Of a stretch of 64,000 nt of DNA, positions 35,870 to 45,064 are shown piece after piece. Source of the DNA: Pseudomonadota bacterium. GTDB taxonomy: Bacteria; Pseudomonadota; Gammaproteobacteria; Xanthomonadales; Rhodanobacteraceae. The position numbers were made by a program, and so were the translations under genes. Position 1 is the first letter of the stretch. Each line of letters begins with the position of its first letter. The stretch covers positions 1-64,000 of the forward strand of contig JAJYTR010000007.1 of NCBI GenBank assembly GCA_021792975.1, in the 5' to 3' direction. The notes below the pieces were generated by a model. The model had not been told where the DNA came from and did not search any database. It saw only the letters and a program-made list of their open reading frames with translations.

Positions 35870-37096
35870 TCAGGCCAGGGCGGCGCGCAGCGCGGTCAGC
35901 ACCCGTTCGAGGCCGGACTGGCGCAGCCAGGCGCTGTTGCCCAGGGTCAGGGTGCGGGCGGCAAAAGCGCGCGCCTGCGGGAGCGGCGGCGATTCGATGC
36001 GCCCGCGCAGTTGCGGATAGTCCGGCAGCGCGTGCGCGAACAGCCTCGTCGCGCCCAGCCCCGCACCCCACAGCGGCGCCAGCGCGGCGTCGCGCGCGCG
36101 CGGATCGGGCAGGTGCAGCAGCAGGAACATCCAGATGCCGCGCTGGCCTTCCGCGTCCTCCAGGATCCGCAGCCCCGGCACCGTGTGCAGCTGGACACGC
36201 AGCGCTGCGGCGCGCCGGCATGTCGCCTCGAGGTGTACCCGGTAGCGTTGCAGCGCGCGTGCGCCGGCGCTTTCGCGCAGCACGCCTACGCGGTGCAGCG
36301 GAATCTCGCGGCGCGGGCGGTCGCCGACCGCGGCGGCGACGTCGCCGCGGGCCAGCGCACGCCGCAGCGGCGCGCCGTAGACGACGCCCAGGGTGGCCGG
36401 CCGGTACAGCGCGGCATAACCCAGCAGTTGCAGACTGCGGCGCAGCTCCAGTAACGGACGGGGCCGCTGCAGGCGCTCTTGCGCCTCCTGCAGGGCCGCG
36501 CGCACGTGCGCGGCGCGCGCCAGCAGCAGGCCGCCCTCGTACAGGGTCAAACCCTTGCCTGCGGAAAAGCTGCACACGCCGATATCGCCGGCCAGCCCGA
36601 CACTGCGCCAGGTGCCGTCCGCATCGCGCATGCGTGCGCCGAAGGCCTGCGCCGCGTCCTCGATCACGAACCCGCCGCAGGCGGCGGCAAGACGCCGGGC
36701 CAGCGCCACGTCGGCGATGCGGCCGGCAAGGTGCGTGCTGACTACGGCCAGCGTGTCGGCATCGCAGCAGCCGGCCAGTTGCGCCGGATCGAAATCGAAA
36801 TGGCCCGGGCGGGTGTCGCACAGGCGCGGCGTCAGCCCCGCGTGCAGCACCGCTTCGGCCACCAGCGGGCAGGTGTAGGCGGGCAGCACCACTTGCCGGC
36901 GCCGCGGCGCCAGCGTCTTCAGCGCCTGCAGGGCGATGCACAACGCGGCGGTGCCGGAGCTGGTCAGCAGCGCCCAGTCGCTGCCCAGCCATGCTGCCGC
37001 GGCGCGGGCGAAACCACGGCGCCAGGGCGGGGCGAAGTCGCGCCAGCGCGCCGGCAGCCCGGCGGTGGGCGGCAGTTCAGCGTGCGGCAGCGCCAT
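35870..37096 (-). CDS. DegT/DnrJ/EryC1/StrS-family PLP aminotransferase
   Basis: LLTSSGTAALCIALQAL, VVLPAYTCPLVAEAVLHAGLTPRLCD, FVIEDAAQAFGA, CSFSAGKGLTLYEGGLLL (PLP lysine). Confidence 0.85.
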   Translation of the reverse strand: MALPHAELPPTAGLPARWRDFAPPWRRGFARAAAAWLGSDWALLTSSGTAALCIALQALKTLAPRRRQVVLPAYTCPLVAEAVLHAGLTPRLCDTRPGHFDFDPAQLAGCCDADTLAVVSTHLAGRIADVALARRLAAACGGFVIEDAAQAFGARMRDADGTWRSVGLAGDIGVCSFSAGKGLTLYEGGLLLARAAHVRAALQEAQERLQRPRPLLELRRSLQLLGYAALYRPATLGVVYGAPLRRALARGDVAAAVGDRPRREIPLHRVGVLRESAGARALQRYRVHLEATCRRAAALRVQLHTVPGLRILEDAEGQRGIWMFLLLHLPDPRARDAALAPLWGAGLGATRLFAHALPDYPQLRGRIESPPLPQARAFAARTLTLGNSAWLRQSGLERVLTALRAALA

Positions 37097-37472
37097 CATC
37101 GCGTTCCGCGCCGGCCAGCACCAGGATGCCGGTGACAATCAGTGCGGCGCCGGCCAGCTGCAGCGGGTTGAGGCGCTCGTGCAGCAGCCAGGCCGAGACC
37201 AGCAGCACGCTGACCACGTTAAGGTGCGAGGCGGCGAAGGCCGGCCCCACCGGCGCATGCCGCAACAGGCCCATGTAGGTGATGAAGGCGCCGAGATAGC
37301 CGACGATGGCACCATACACGAAGGGTTCGCGCGCCACCCGCAGCAGCCAGGGCCAGTCGCCGGCAAACGGCGCGGCATGCAGCGCCGCCAGCTTGAAGCA
37401 CAGTTGCGAGAGCGTGTCGAAGGCCATCAGCACCGCGAAGCCGACGGCATAGAAGCGCCAGCCCGGTTTCAT
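37077..37472 (-). CDS. Small DMT-superfamily (EamA/ArnE-F-like) membrane protein, subunit 2
   Basis: 131 aa, about 4 TM; ends GERLNPLQLAGAALIVTGILVLAG-type motif (HERLNPLQLAGAALIVTGILVL). Confidence 0.8.
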   Translation of the reverse strand: MKPGWRFYAVGFAVLMAFDTLSQLCFKLAALHAAPFAGDWPWLLRVAREPFVYGAIVGYLGAFITYMGLLRHAPVGPAFAASHLNVVSVLLVSAWLLHERLNPLQLAGAALIVTGILVLAGAERDDGAAAR

Positions 37473-37822
37473 CCGACCCCCACCAGGATGACGCCGGCGG
37501 CGATCAGCGCCACGCCGGCCATGCGCCGGGGCGTGAGCCGCTCGCCGAACAGCAGCCGGCCGCCCAGCATCACCGTCGCCATGTTCAGCGTGGCCAGCAG
37601 CACGCCTTCGGCCAGCGGCACCAGCGAGAGAAAGGCCAGCCAGGCGATGAACTCGGCGATGAAGGCGGCGATACCCAGCCACAACCAGGGCTGTGCCGCC
37701 ATGGCGCGCCAGCGCGCCAGGCCCTCGCCTTCGGCATGGTGGGTGGCGGCCTTGAAGGCCAGCTGGCCGCAGGTGTCGAACACCAGCACGGCCAGCCAGG
37801 CCAGGAACGGATTCGCGGACAT
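37469..37822 (-). CDS. Small DMT-superfamily (EamA/ArnE-F-like) membrane protein, subunit 1
   Basis: 117 aa, about 4 TM; GERLTPRRMAGVALIAAGVILVGVG; ATGA overlap with subunit 2. Confidence 0.8.
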   Translation of the reverse strand: MSANPFLAWLAVLVFDTCGQLAFKAATHHAEGEGLARWRAMAAQPWLWLGIAAFIAEFIAWLAFLSLVPLAEGVLLATLNMATVMLGGRLLFGERLTPRRMAGVALIAAGVILVGVG

Positions 37823-37962
37823 GTGGCTGAGTACGGCAGGGCGCGCGAGTATGGCGCGCGTTCCGGTGGACGGGAATGCCGCCGCAGTCCTCGGCGTAGC
37901 GGGTCGAGGATCCGGCCGGGGCGGTCTCGGAGCCGCCCTGCCGTGCGTCTAAGGTATGCCGC

Positions 37963-39939
37963 TCAGCGCCGCGGTGCGGCGATGGCGTCGAGACGGTCGG
38001 GCGTGCCGGGCAGCCGCTGCAGCACCGGGTAGCGCAGGCCGCCGGTCCAGTCCAGTTTCAGCGTGGACACGTAGTCGAGGTTCCGCACCAGCAGGCTGAC
38101 CGGCTGCCGGGTCCGCGCGGCTTCGCGCAGCGCGTCCGCGAGCACGTCAGCACCCCAGCTGCGGCCGTCCACGGCGAGGATCCGCATCCCGGGCGCCAGG
38201 CCCGCCCTGAACGCCGGGCCGTCCCACAGCACGTCGATGACGCGCCCGTCCTTCTCCGCCACCGTCAGTCCGGCGCCGTACATCTGGTTGATGGCGTGGC
38301 TCTGGGCGGCCATCGCCTTCTGGTAGCTGTCCGGGGTGCCGGTGAAGCCCAGCTTCCAGCCGGCGCGCGCCAGGCCGTCGGCCTCGGGCAGCGCGTTGCC
38401 CACGTAATCGAGGCGCGTGCGCAGGAATCCGGCCCAGTCGTAGGGCGCCACCTGGTTCAGCGCCTTGACGACGTCGTCGAAAGTGTAGGTGACAGTGACC
38501 GGACTGCCCGGATGGATGCCGAAGAACTGCCGCGCGAAATCATCCAGTGACTTCCTGCCGTGCGTCAGCGCACGGATCTTCGTGTCCACGTCCAGCCACA
38601 GCAGCGTGCCCTCGGCGTAGAAGTCCACCTGCCGCCGCCAGGTGGCCCAGGCCCCCGGCGTGTAATACAGGATCGAGGCCTCGTCGGCGGTGTCCTGCAG
38701 CGGGCGCCACTGCCGTCCCGGCCGGAAGGTCATCGACGCGGTGGTGGCGGCCATGGCCTCGCGGAACTGCTGCGGCGTCCACAGCCCGGAGCGCGCCGCC
38801 AGCACCATGCCGTAGTAGTTGGTCAAGCCCTCGTACACCCACAGCAGGTCATCGCGCTCGGGCACGTTGAAATTGGGCGTCCACAGATCGTAGGGCCGGC
38901 GGAACTTGCCGTTCCACGAGTGCACGTATTCGTGCGGCAGCAATGCCGCGCCCAGCAGGCGCGTGTCGGGGTTGACCAGATAATCGGCGCCCAGGCGGTC
39001 GTCGCTGGACTGGTGGTGCTCCAGTCCGAAGTGGCCGGTGTTGTCCGAAAGCGTCAGCAGGAAGGTGTAGTGCGCGTAGTGGTGCGTGCCGAACAGCCTG
39101 TAGGCCTGCTGCACCAGATTGCGGAAATCGCCGAGTTGCCGGCCGCCGAGCTTCAGGTACTTCTCGCCGTCGGCGACGATGTCCAGGTGCACCGGCACCT
39201 TGGCGCCGGGGTCGAGGTCGAAGCTCCTGAAGTACTGGCCGGCGATCAGCGGCGAGTCCACCAGATTGTTCAGCGTGACCGGCGCGAAGTCGACGCGGCC
39301 CGCGCTGTCGCGGGTCCGGGTGAGCGTGGTGCCGAACTGCCAGCCGGACGGCAGCCGCACGCTGGGCTGCACGGTGATGGCGCGGCTGTACCAGCCGGCC
39401 GGGTAGAACACCACCTGGTTCCACTCCAGATCCACCAGCCTCGGCGTGGCCGAGACGCTCTGGCCGAATTCGCCGCCGCCGGTGGGCGAGAGGAACTGGA
39501 AGCCGAGATCCAGCGTGCCGACCCCGGCCGGCACGTCGAGGTGCAGCGCGTACAGGTCCAGCAGGCCGCGGTGCCAGGCGATGCGCCGGCCGTTGCCGGT
39601 GATCTCCACGCCGACCACGTTCGCGAGCGGGCCCGAGGGCGAGTGCTCGCCGGGAATCCATTTGGGGTAGTACAGCGTCAACGGCCCCGGCCGCACCGGG
39701 ATGGTTTCGTGCACACGGAAGATCTTGCGCGGGGCGTCGGTGAGATCCACATGCAACTGCAGCGTGCCCGGATAGGGCGTCAGGCCGAGTCCGGGATGAT
39801 CCTGCACCGGTCCGGCATAGCGGCCGGCGACGGGGGCGGCCGCGGCGGGTTGCGCATGGACCGCCAGCGGCATTGCGGCGGCCAGGCCCAGGGCCAGCAG
39901 CGACTTCAACAGGGCTGTGCGTGGTTCAGGGGTGAACAT
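37963..39939 (-). CDS. M61-family (glycyl) aminopeptidase with PDZ domain
   Basis: Signal peptide; zinc motif LLPHEYVHSWNGKFRRP; GLEHHQSSDD; C-terminal PDZ-like GLAPGMRILAVDGRSW. Confidence 0.9.
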   Translation of the reverse strand: MFTPEPRTALLKSLLALGLAAAMPLAVHAQPAAAAPVAGRYAGPVQDHPGLGLTPYPGTLQLHVDLTDAPRKIFRVHETIPVRPGPLTLYYPKWIPGEHSPSGPLANVVGVEITGNGRRIAWHRGLLDLYALHLDVPAGVGTLDLGFQFLSPTGGGEFGQSVSATPRLVDLEWNQVVFYPAGWYSRAITVQPSVRLPSGWQFGTTLTRTRDSAGRVDFAPVTLNNLVDSPLIAGQYFRSFDLDPGAKVPVHLDIVADGEKYLKLGGRQLGDFRNLVQQAYRLFGTHHYAHYTFLLTLSDNTGHFGLEHHQSSDDRLGADYLVNPDTRLLGAALLPHEYVHSWNGKFRRPYDLWTPNFNVPERDDLLWVYEGLTNYYGMVLAARSGLWTPQQFREAMAATTASMTFRPGRQWRPLQDTADEASILYYTPGAWATWRRQVDFYAEGTLLWLDVDTKIRALTHGRKSLDDFARQFFGIHPGSPVTVTYTFDDVVKALNQVAPYDWAGFLRTRLDYVGNALPEADGLARAGWKLGFTGTPDSYQKAMAAQSHAINQMYGAGLTVAEKDGRVIDVLWDGPAFRAGLAPGMRILAVDGRSWGADVLADALREAARTRQPVSLLVRNLDYVSTLKLDWTGGLRYPVLQRLPGTPDRLDAIAAPRR

Positions 39940-40081
39940 GGGGTGAACTCCTCGAAGGGCCGGGCTGCCTCGATCTGCGAACGCGGTCACGCCGCCGCCG
40001 CCGACGTGTCAAGCAATGCAACGCGCGACCCCCGCGGCGCGGGATTTGCTTCGGTACCGGCAACCATAGCCGACATCGCCC

Positions 40082-41167
40082 GTGCGCCCAATCCTGCCAC
40101 CCCTGTTCGCGTCCGGAGATGCTTGGACGACGCTGGATACCCTCGAGTTCGAGCAGGACCTCGAGCGCCGCCTGGGTCCGGTGGTACGCGCGCTGCTGTG
40201 GACGGCGGTGGGCGGCTACGTGAGCTTCGTGCTGGTCGGACAGGACACCGGCCTATCGGCGGTGCCGTTCTGGTTGCGGCTGCTGCCGACGCTGCCGCTG
40301 CTGCTGCTGGCGGTGCTGGGCATGGTGCACCGCGCGCCGCGCCACTACGGCGCGCTGGGCCTGGCCACGCTGGCCTGGCTGGAACTGGGCATCTTCCTCA
40401 ACGGCTATGCGCGTCCCGAGGGACTGGCCTGGATTCTGCCCGCCTATGTCGTGGTTCCAATCGCTGCCAGCCCGGTGTGGCTGAAGCGCCGCCATTTCGC
40501 GGCCGCCTCGCTGATCAGCAGCGTGCTAGGGCCGCTGCCGCTGCTGCTGCTGGAGGTCCCGCAATGGTCGGAGTTGTGGCAGTACATCGACTACATGGCG
40601 ATCGCGCTGGTGGCGGCCGCGGTGCTCAACGGCTACCAGGTACGCCTGATCCGCCAGCATCTGGAGCTGGAACAGCGCCTGCGCCAGCGCGCCTACGTGG
40701 ACGACCTCACCGGCGTGGCCACGCGCACGCGCTTTCTCGAACAGGCGCACGCCCTGCTGGAAGCCAGCATCGATGCCGGCCGCGCGCTGGCCGTGGTCTA
40801 TCTGGACGCCGATCATTTCAAGCAGCTCAACGACGTCCACGGACACGCCGCCGGTGACGCCGCGCTGGCGGCGATCGGCCGCATCCTGCGGGCCAACCTG
40901 CGCGGCGGCGATCTGGTGGGCCGCATCGGCGGCGAGGAATTCGCGTTGCTCCTGCCGGGTCTCGATCTGGACGCGGCGCGCGCCACCGGTGAACGCCTGC
41001 GCCGGGCCGTGGCCGCCGCCCGCGGCACGGGCCACACGCTGAGCATCAGCGTCGGTGTCGCCGTGCGCTGCGACGAGTCCGCCCTGGAACCGCTGCTGGC
41101 ACGCGCCGATCGCGCCCTGGCGGCGGCCAAGCGCAACGGCCGCAACCGTGTCGAGGTGGCAGCCTAG
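40082..41167 (+). CDS. Membrane-bound diguanylate cyclase (GGDEF)
   Basis: About 6 TM N-terminus; DDLTGVATRTRF; active site GRIGGEEFALLLPG; RGGD five residues upstream fits an I-site (RxxD). Confidence 0.93.
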   Translation: MRPILPPLFASGDAWTTLDTLEFEQDLERRLGPVVRALLWTAVGGYVSFVLVGQDTGLSAVPFWLRLLPTLPLLLLAVLGMVHRAPRHYGALGLATLAWLELGIFLNGYARPEGLAWILPAYVVVPIAASPVWLKRRHFAAASLISSVLGPLPLLLLEVPQWSELWQYIDYMAIALVAAAVLNGYQVRLIRQHLELEQRLRQRAYVDDLTGVATRTRFLEQAHALLEASIDAGRALAVVYLDADHFKQLNDVHGHAAGDAALAAIGRILRANLRGGDLVGRIGGEEFALLLPGLDLDAARATGERLRRAVAAARGTGHTLSISVGVAVRCDESALEPLLARADRALAAAKRNGRNRVEVAA

Positions 41168-41179
41168 CTGGCTAGCGCT

Positions 41180-42706
41180 CTAGCGCCGCGCGTCCGCGCC
41201 GCCGCTCTGCGCCAGCGCGCTGCGCCTGATGCCGTAGCCGAAGTAGATCCACAGCCCCAGGGCCATCCACACGATGAAGCGCCAGTAGGTCACCTCCTGC
41301 AATCCCCAGATCAGCACCGCGGAAAACACGATGCCGATCAGCGGGATCCACGGCACCAGCGGCGTGCGGAAGCGGCGTTCCAGTTCGGGCCGGCGCGCGC
41401 GCAGCACGATGATCGAGGCGCAGATGATGATGAAGGCGCTGAGCGTGCCGATATTGACCATCTCGGCCAGCTCGCCGATGGGCAGGAATCCGGCCAGCAG
41501 CGCCGTGCCCGCACCCAGGATCAGCGTAGGCCGGTACGGCGTGCGCCAGCGCGGATGCGTGCGCGCGAACCATCCCGGCAGCAGGCCGTCACGCGCCAGC
41601 GCGAACCAGATGCGCGCCGCCGCCAGCATGAATGCGAACAGCACGCTGGTGATGCCGGCGATGGCGGCGATCGAAATCGCCACCATCACCCAGTGCGCGC
41701 CCACCGCCGCGAAGGCGCTGGCCACCGGCGCATTACTGTTGAGTTCCGGGTACGGCACCATGCCGGTCAGCACCAGCGAGATCGCCAGGTACAGCGCCAT
41801 CGAGATGCCCAGCGACAGCAGTACCGCGCGCGGCAGGTCGCGCTGCGGATCGCGTGATTCCTCGGCGGCGGTGGTCAACGTGTCGTAGCCGAACACCGCG
41901 AAGAACACCACGCTGGCCGCGGCCAGCACGCCCTGCCAGCCGAAATGCCCGACGCCATCGATCACCACGCGCGGCGGCACGAACGGATGCCAGTTGGCCG
42001 GATCCACGTAGAACACGCCGGCCACGATCACCAGCGCCACGCCGATGACCTTGACCGCCACCACCGTGGTGTTGAAGCGCGCGCCCCACTCGGTGCCGAT
42101 GGTCAGCAGACCGGCGATGCCCAGCGACACCAGCGCCGCGACCAGGTTGAACACATGGCCGCCGTGCGGCGCCGGCGCCGGATGGTCGATGGTGAAGCCC
42201 AGCCACATCAGCGCGCGGTCCCAGTAGTAGGCCAGCGCGTCGCTGCTGATGGCGCCCTGCGCCCAGTCCGGCAGATGCACGCCGGCCGCGCCCAGCAGTG
42301 CCTGCACGTAGCCCGACCAGCCGATCGCCACCACCGCCACGATCAGCGCGTACTCCAGCAGCAGATCCCAGCCGATGATCCAGGCGGCGAACTCGCCCAG
42401 CACCGCGTAGCCGTAGGTATAGGCGCTGCCGGTCACCGGGATCAGCCCGGCGAACTCGGCATAGCACAGCGCCGCCGCCGCGCTGGCGACGCCGGCGATC
42501 AGGAACGAGATGAACACGGCCGGCCCGGCGTTGACCGCGGCCTGCTGTCCGGCCAGCACGAAGATGCCGACGCCGATGATGCCGCCGATGCCGATGGCGG
42601 TGAGCTGCCACACGCCCAGCACGCGGCGCAGATCGCCGCGCGTGCCGGCCTCCTGCTGCAGCTGCTCGATGCTCTTGTGGCGGGTGAGGGCCTGGGTCCA
42701 GCGCAT
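41180..42706 (-). CDS. APC-family amino acid permease (cationic amino-acid transporter-like)
   Basis: GIGGIIGVGIFVLAGQQAAVNAGPA; GSAYTYGYAVLGEFAAWIIGWDLLLEYAL. Confidence 0.92.
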   Translation of the reverse strand: MRWTQALTRHKSIEQLQQEAGTRGDLRRVLGVWQLTAIGIGGIIGVGIFVLAGQQAAVNAGPAVFISFLIAGVASAAAALCYAEFAGLIPVTGSAYTYGYAVLGEFAAWIIGWDLLLEYALIVAVVAIGWSGYVQALLGAAGVHLPDWAQGAISSDALAYYWDRALMWLGFTIDHPAPAPHGGHVFNLVAALVSLGIAGLLTIGTEWGARFNTTVVAVKVIGVALVIVAGVFYVDPANWHPFVPPRVVIDGVGHFGWQGVLAAASVVFFAVFGYDTLTTAAEESRDPQRDLPRAVLLSLGISMALYLAISLVLTGMVPYPELNSNAPVASAFAAVGAHWVMVAISIAAIAGITSVLFAFMLAAARIWFALARDGLLPGWFARTHPRWRTPYRPTLILGAGTALLAGFLPIGELAEMVNIGTLSAFIIICASIIVLRARRPELERRFRTPLVPWIPLIGIVFSAVLIWGLQEVTYWRFIVWMALGLWIYFGYGIRRSALAQSGGADARR

Positions 42707-42791
42707 CGCGAATCCTCGGCGGCGGGAAGGCCGCGATGCTAGCAGGGCGGGGCAGCGCCGGCGGCCCGCGTGCGGCCGCCGCCGCGCGGCC

Positions 42792-44345
42792 TCAGCCGCC
42801 GCGCTTCATGGCGCTAAAGAACTCGTCGTTGGTCTTGGTGTTCTTCATCTTCTCGAGCATGAACTCCATCGCCGCCAGCTCGTCCATCGGGTGCAGCAGC
42901 TTGCGCAGGATCCACACCTTCTGCAGCAGGTCGGAGTCGATCAGCAACTCCTCGCGGCGCGTGCCGGAGCGGTTGATGTTGATCGCCGGGTATACGCGCT
43001 TCTCGCCGATGCGGCGGTCCAGGTGCACCTCCATGTTGCCGGTGCCCTTGAACTCCTCGTAGATCACCTCGTCCATCTTGCTGCCGGTGTCGATCAGCGC
43101 GGTGGCGAGGATGGTCAGCGAGCCGCCTTCCTCGACGTTGCGCGCGGCGCCGAAGAAGCGCTTGGGCCGCTGCAGCGCGTTGGCGTCGACACCGCCGGTG
43201 AGCACCTTGCCGGATGAGGGCACCACGGTGTTGTAGGCGCGCGCCAGGCGGGTGATGGAATCGAGCAGGATCACCACGTCGCGCTTGTGTTCGACCAGGC
43301 GCTTGGCGCGCTCGATGACCATTTCGGCCACCTGCACGTGGCGCACGGCGGGTTCGTCGAAGGTCGAGCTGATCACCTCGGCGCGCACGCTGCGCTGCAT
43401 CTCGGTGACCTCCTCGGGGCGCTCGTCGATCAGCAGGATGATCAGGTGTGCCTCGGGGTGGTTGTGCACGATCGCCTGCGCCACGTTCTGCAGCATCATG
43501 GTCTTGCCGGCCTTGGGCGGCGAGACGATCAGGCCGCGCTGGCCCTTACCGACCGGCGCGATCAGGTCGAGGATGCGGCCGGTGATGTCCTCGCTGGAGC
43601 CGTTGCCGCGCTCGAGCTTGAACGCCTTGCGCGGAAACAGCGGCGTGAGGTTCTCGAACAGGAACTTGTTCTTGGACGCCTCGGTGGGCTCGCCGTTGAT
43701 GTCGTCCACCTTGAACAGCGCGAAGTAGCGCTCGCCTTCGCGCGGATGCCGCACCAGGCCGGTGATGTAGTCGCCGGTGCGCAGGTTGTAGCGGCGGATC
43801 TGGCCGGGGCTGACGTAGACATCGTCGGGGCCCGCCAGATAGGACTCGTCGGCCGAGCGCAGGAAGCCGTAGCCGTCCTGCATGATTTCCAGCACGCCCT
43901 CGCTCCAGATGCTGCCGCCGCTGCGCGCGTGCGCCTTGAGGATGTTGAAGATCACGTCCTGCTTGCGCGCGCGCGCCACGCCCTCGTGCACGCCCAGTTC
44001 TTCGGCCATGTCCAGCAGGGCGGCGGCGGGTTTGCGCTTGAGCTCGGTCAGGTTGATCTGGCGCGACGGGTCGCGCGGCACGTCGGCGGCGTCCTCGTCG
44101 AAATCGTCGCGCGGCAGGCCACCGCCGCTGCTGCTGCTGCTGCGATTGCGGTTGCGGTCGTTGCGATTGCGGCGATGGCGGCGGTCGCGGTGGTTCTCGC
44201 GGCCCTCGCGCGATGCGCCGGGGCTGCCGTTGCCGGCGGCGGAGGTCTCGGTGCCGGCATCGCCGCCGGTGGCAGGAATGGATGCGACCGGGGTCGCGGA
44301 CGGGCGCGCGGCCTCGTCGGGGGTCTTGGCGTCGGTATCGGGCAC
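42792..44345 (-). CDS. rho: Transcription termination factor Rho with low-complexity N-terminal extension
   Basis: [85 protein letters not shown]. Confidence 0.97.
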   Translation of the reverse strand: MPDTDAKTPDEAARPSATPVASIPATGGDAGTETSAAGNGSPGASREGRENHRDRRHRRNRNDRNRNRSSSSSGGGLPRDDFDEDAADVPRDPSRQINLTELKRKPAAALLDMAEELGVHEGVARARKQDVIFNILKAHARSGGSIWSEGVLEIMQDGYGFLRSADESYLAGPDDVYVSPGQIRRYNLRTGDYITGLVRHPREGERYFALFKVDDINGEPTEASKNKFLFENLTPLFPRKAFKLERGNGSSEDITGRILDLIAPVGKGQRGLIVSPPKAGKTMMLQNVAQAIVHNHPEAHLIILLIDERPEEVTEMQRSVRAEVISSTFDEPAVRHVQVAEMVIERAKRLVEHKRDVVILLDSITRLARAYNTVVPSSGKVLTGGVDANALQRPKRFFGAARNVEEGGSLTILATALIDTGSKMDEVIYEEFKGTGNMEVHLDRRIGEKRVYPAININRSGTRREELLIDSDLLQKVWILRKLLHPMDELAAMEFMLEKMKNTKTNDEFFSAMKRGG

Positions 44346-44524
44346 GGCTTGGGCCTCACGGGCCGGGAGCGGAAGAGATGGAGAGATGCGCGCACGAGGG
44401 GCGCGCCGGGCGCGGCGGACGCCGCGCGATGCCGAGGCAATCTAGCACCCGCACCGCGTGCCGTCCAATGGTGATGCGTCCGCAGCCCGGCACGCGCCGG
44501 GTGTGAGGTCGGGTTCGCAGGCTG

Positions 44525-44851
44525 TCAAAGCGCCTGTTCGACGAAACGGGCGATGGCGGTCTTGGGCACGGCGCCCAGCTGGGTGGCGGCCACCTTGCCG
44601 TCCTTGAACAGCATCAGCGTGGGAATGCTGCGGATGTTATAGGCGATGGCGGTCTTCTGGTTGCTGTCCACGTCGACCTTGGCCACCTTGACGCGGCCGT
44701 GATATTCACTGGCGATGTCCTCCAGCGCCGGTGCAATGGCGCGGCAGGGACCGCACCAGGTGGCCCAGAAGTCGACCAGCACCGGGGTGCTGGATTTCAG
44801 GACCAGTACATCGAAATCGGTATCGGTCACGTGGGTGATGTTCTCGCTCAC
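44525..44851 (-). CDS. trxA: Thioredoxin
   Basis: GTG start VSENITHVTDTDF; active site DFWATWCGPCRAIAP; adjacent to rho as in other gammaproteobacteria. Confidence 0.95.
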   Translation of the reverse strand: MSENITHVTDTDFDVLVLKSSTPVLVDFWATWCGPCRAIAPALEDIASEYHGRVKVAKVDVDSNQKTAIAYNIRSIPTLMLFKDGKVAATQLGAVPKTAIARFVEQAL

Positions 44852-45064
44852 CGGAGATCTCCGTGGAGGGGGGAAAGGACCGCGCAGGCGCGGGCCGCGG
44901 CGGTGGAAGCGGACAACCAGGGCGGCCGGGCACACGCCTATCGGCTACACTGCACCGTGCCGCGCATCCGGCGCGGCCGGCAGTAGGCGGCTGACGGCCG
45001 CCATTCCAGCGCAAGCGCGGGCGCGTTGCAAGGCGCCCCGAACCGCGCATTCATCGTTCCGATC

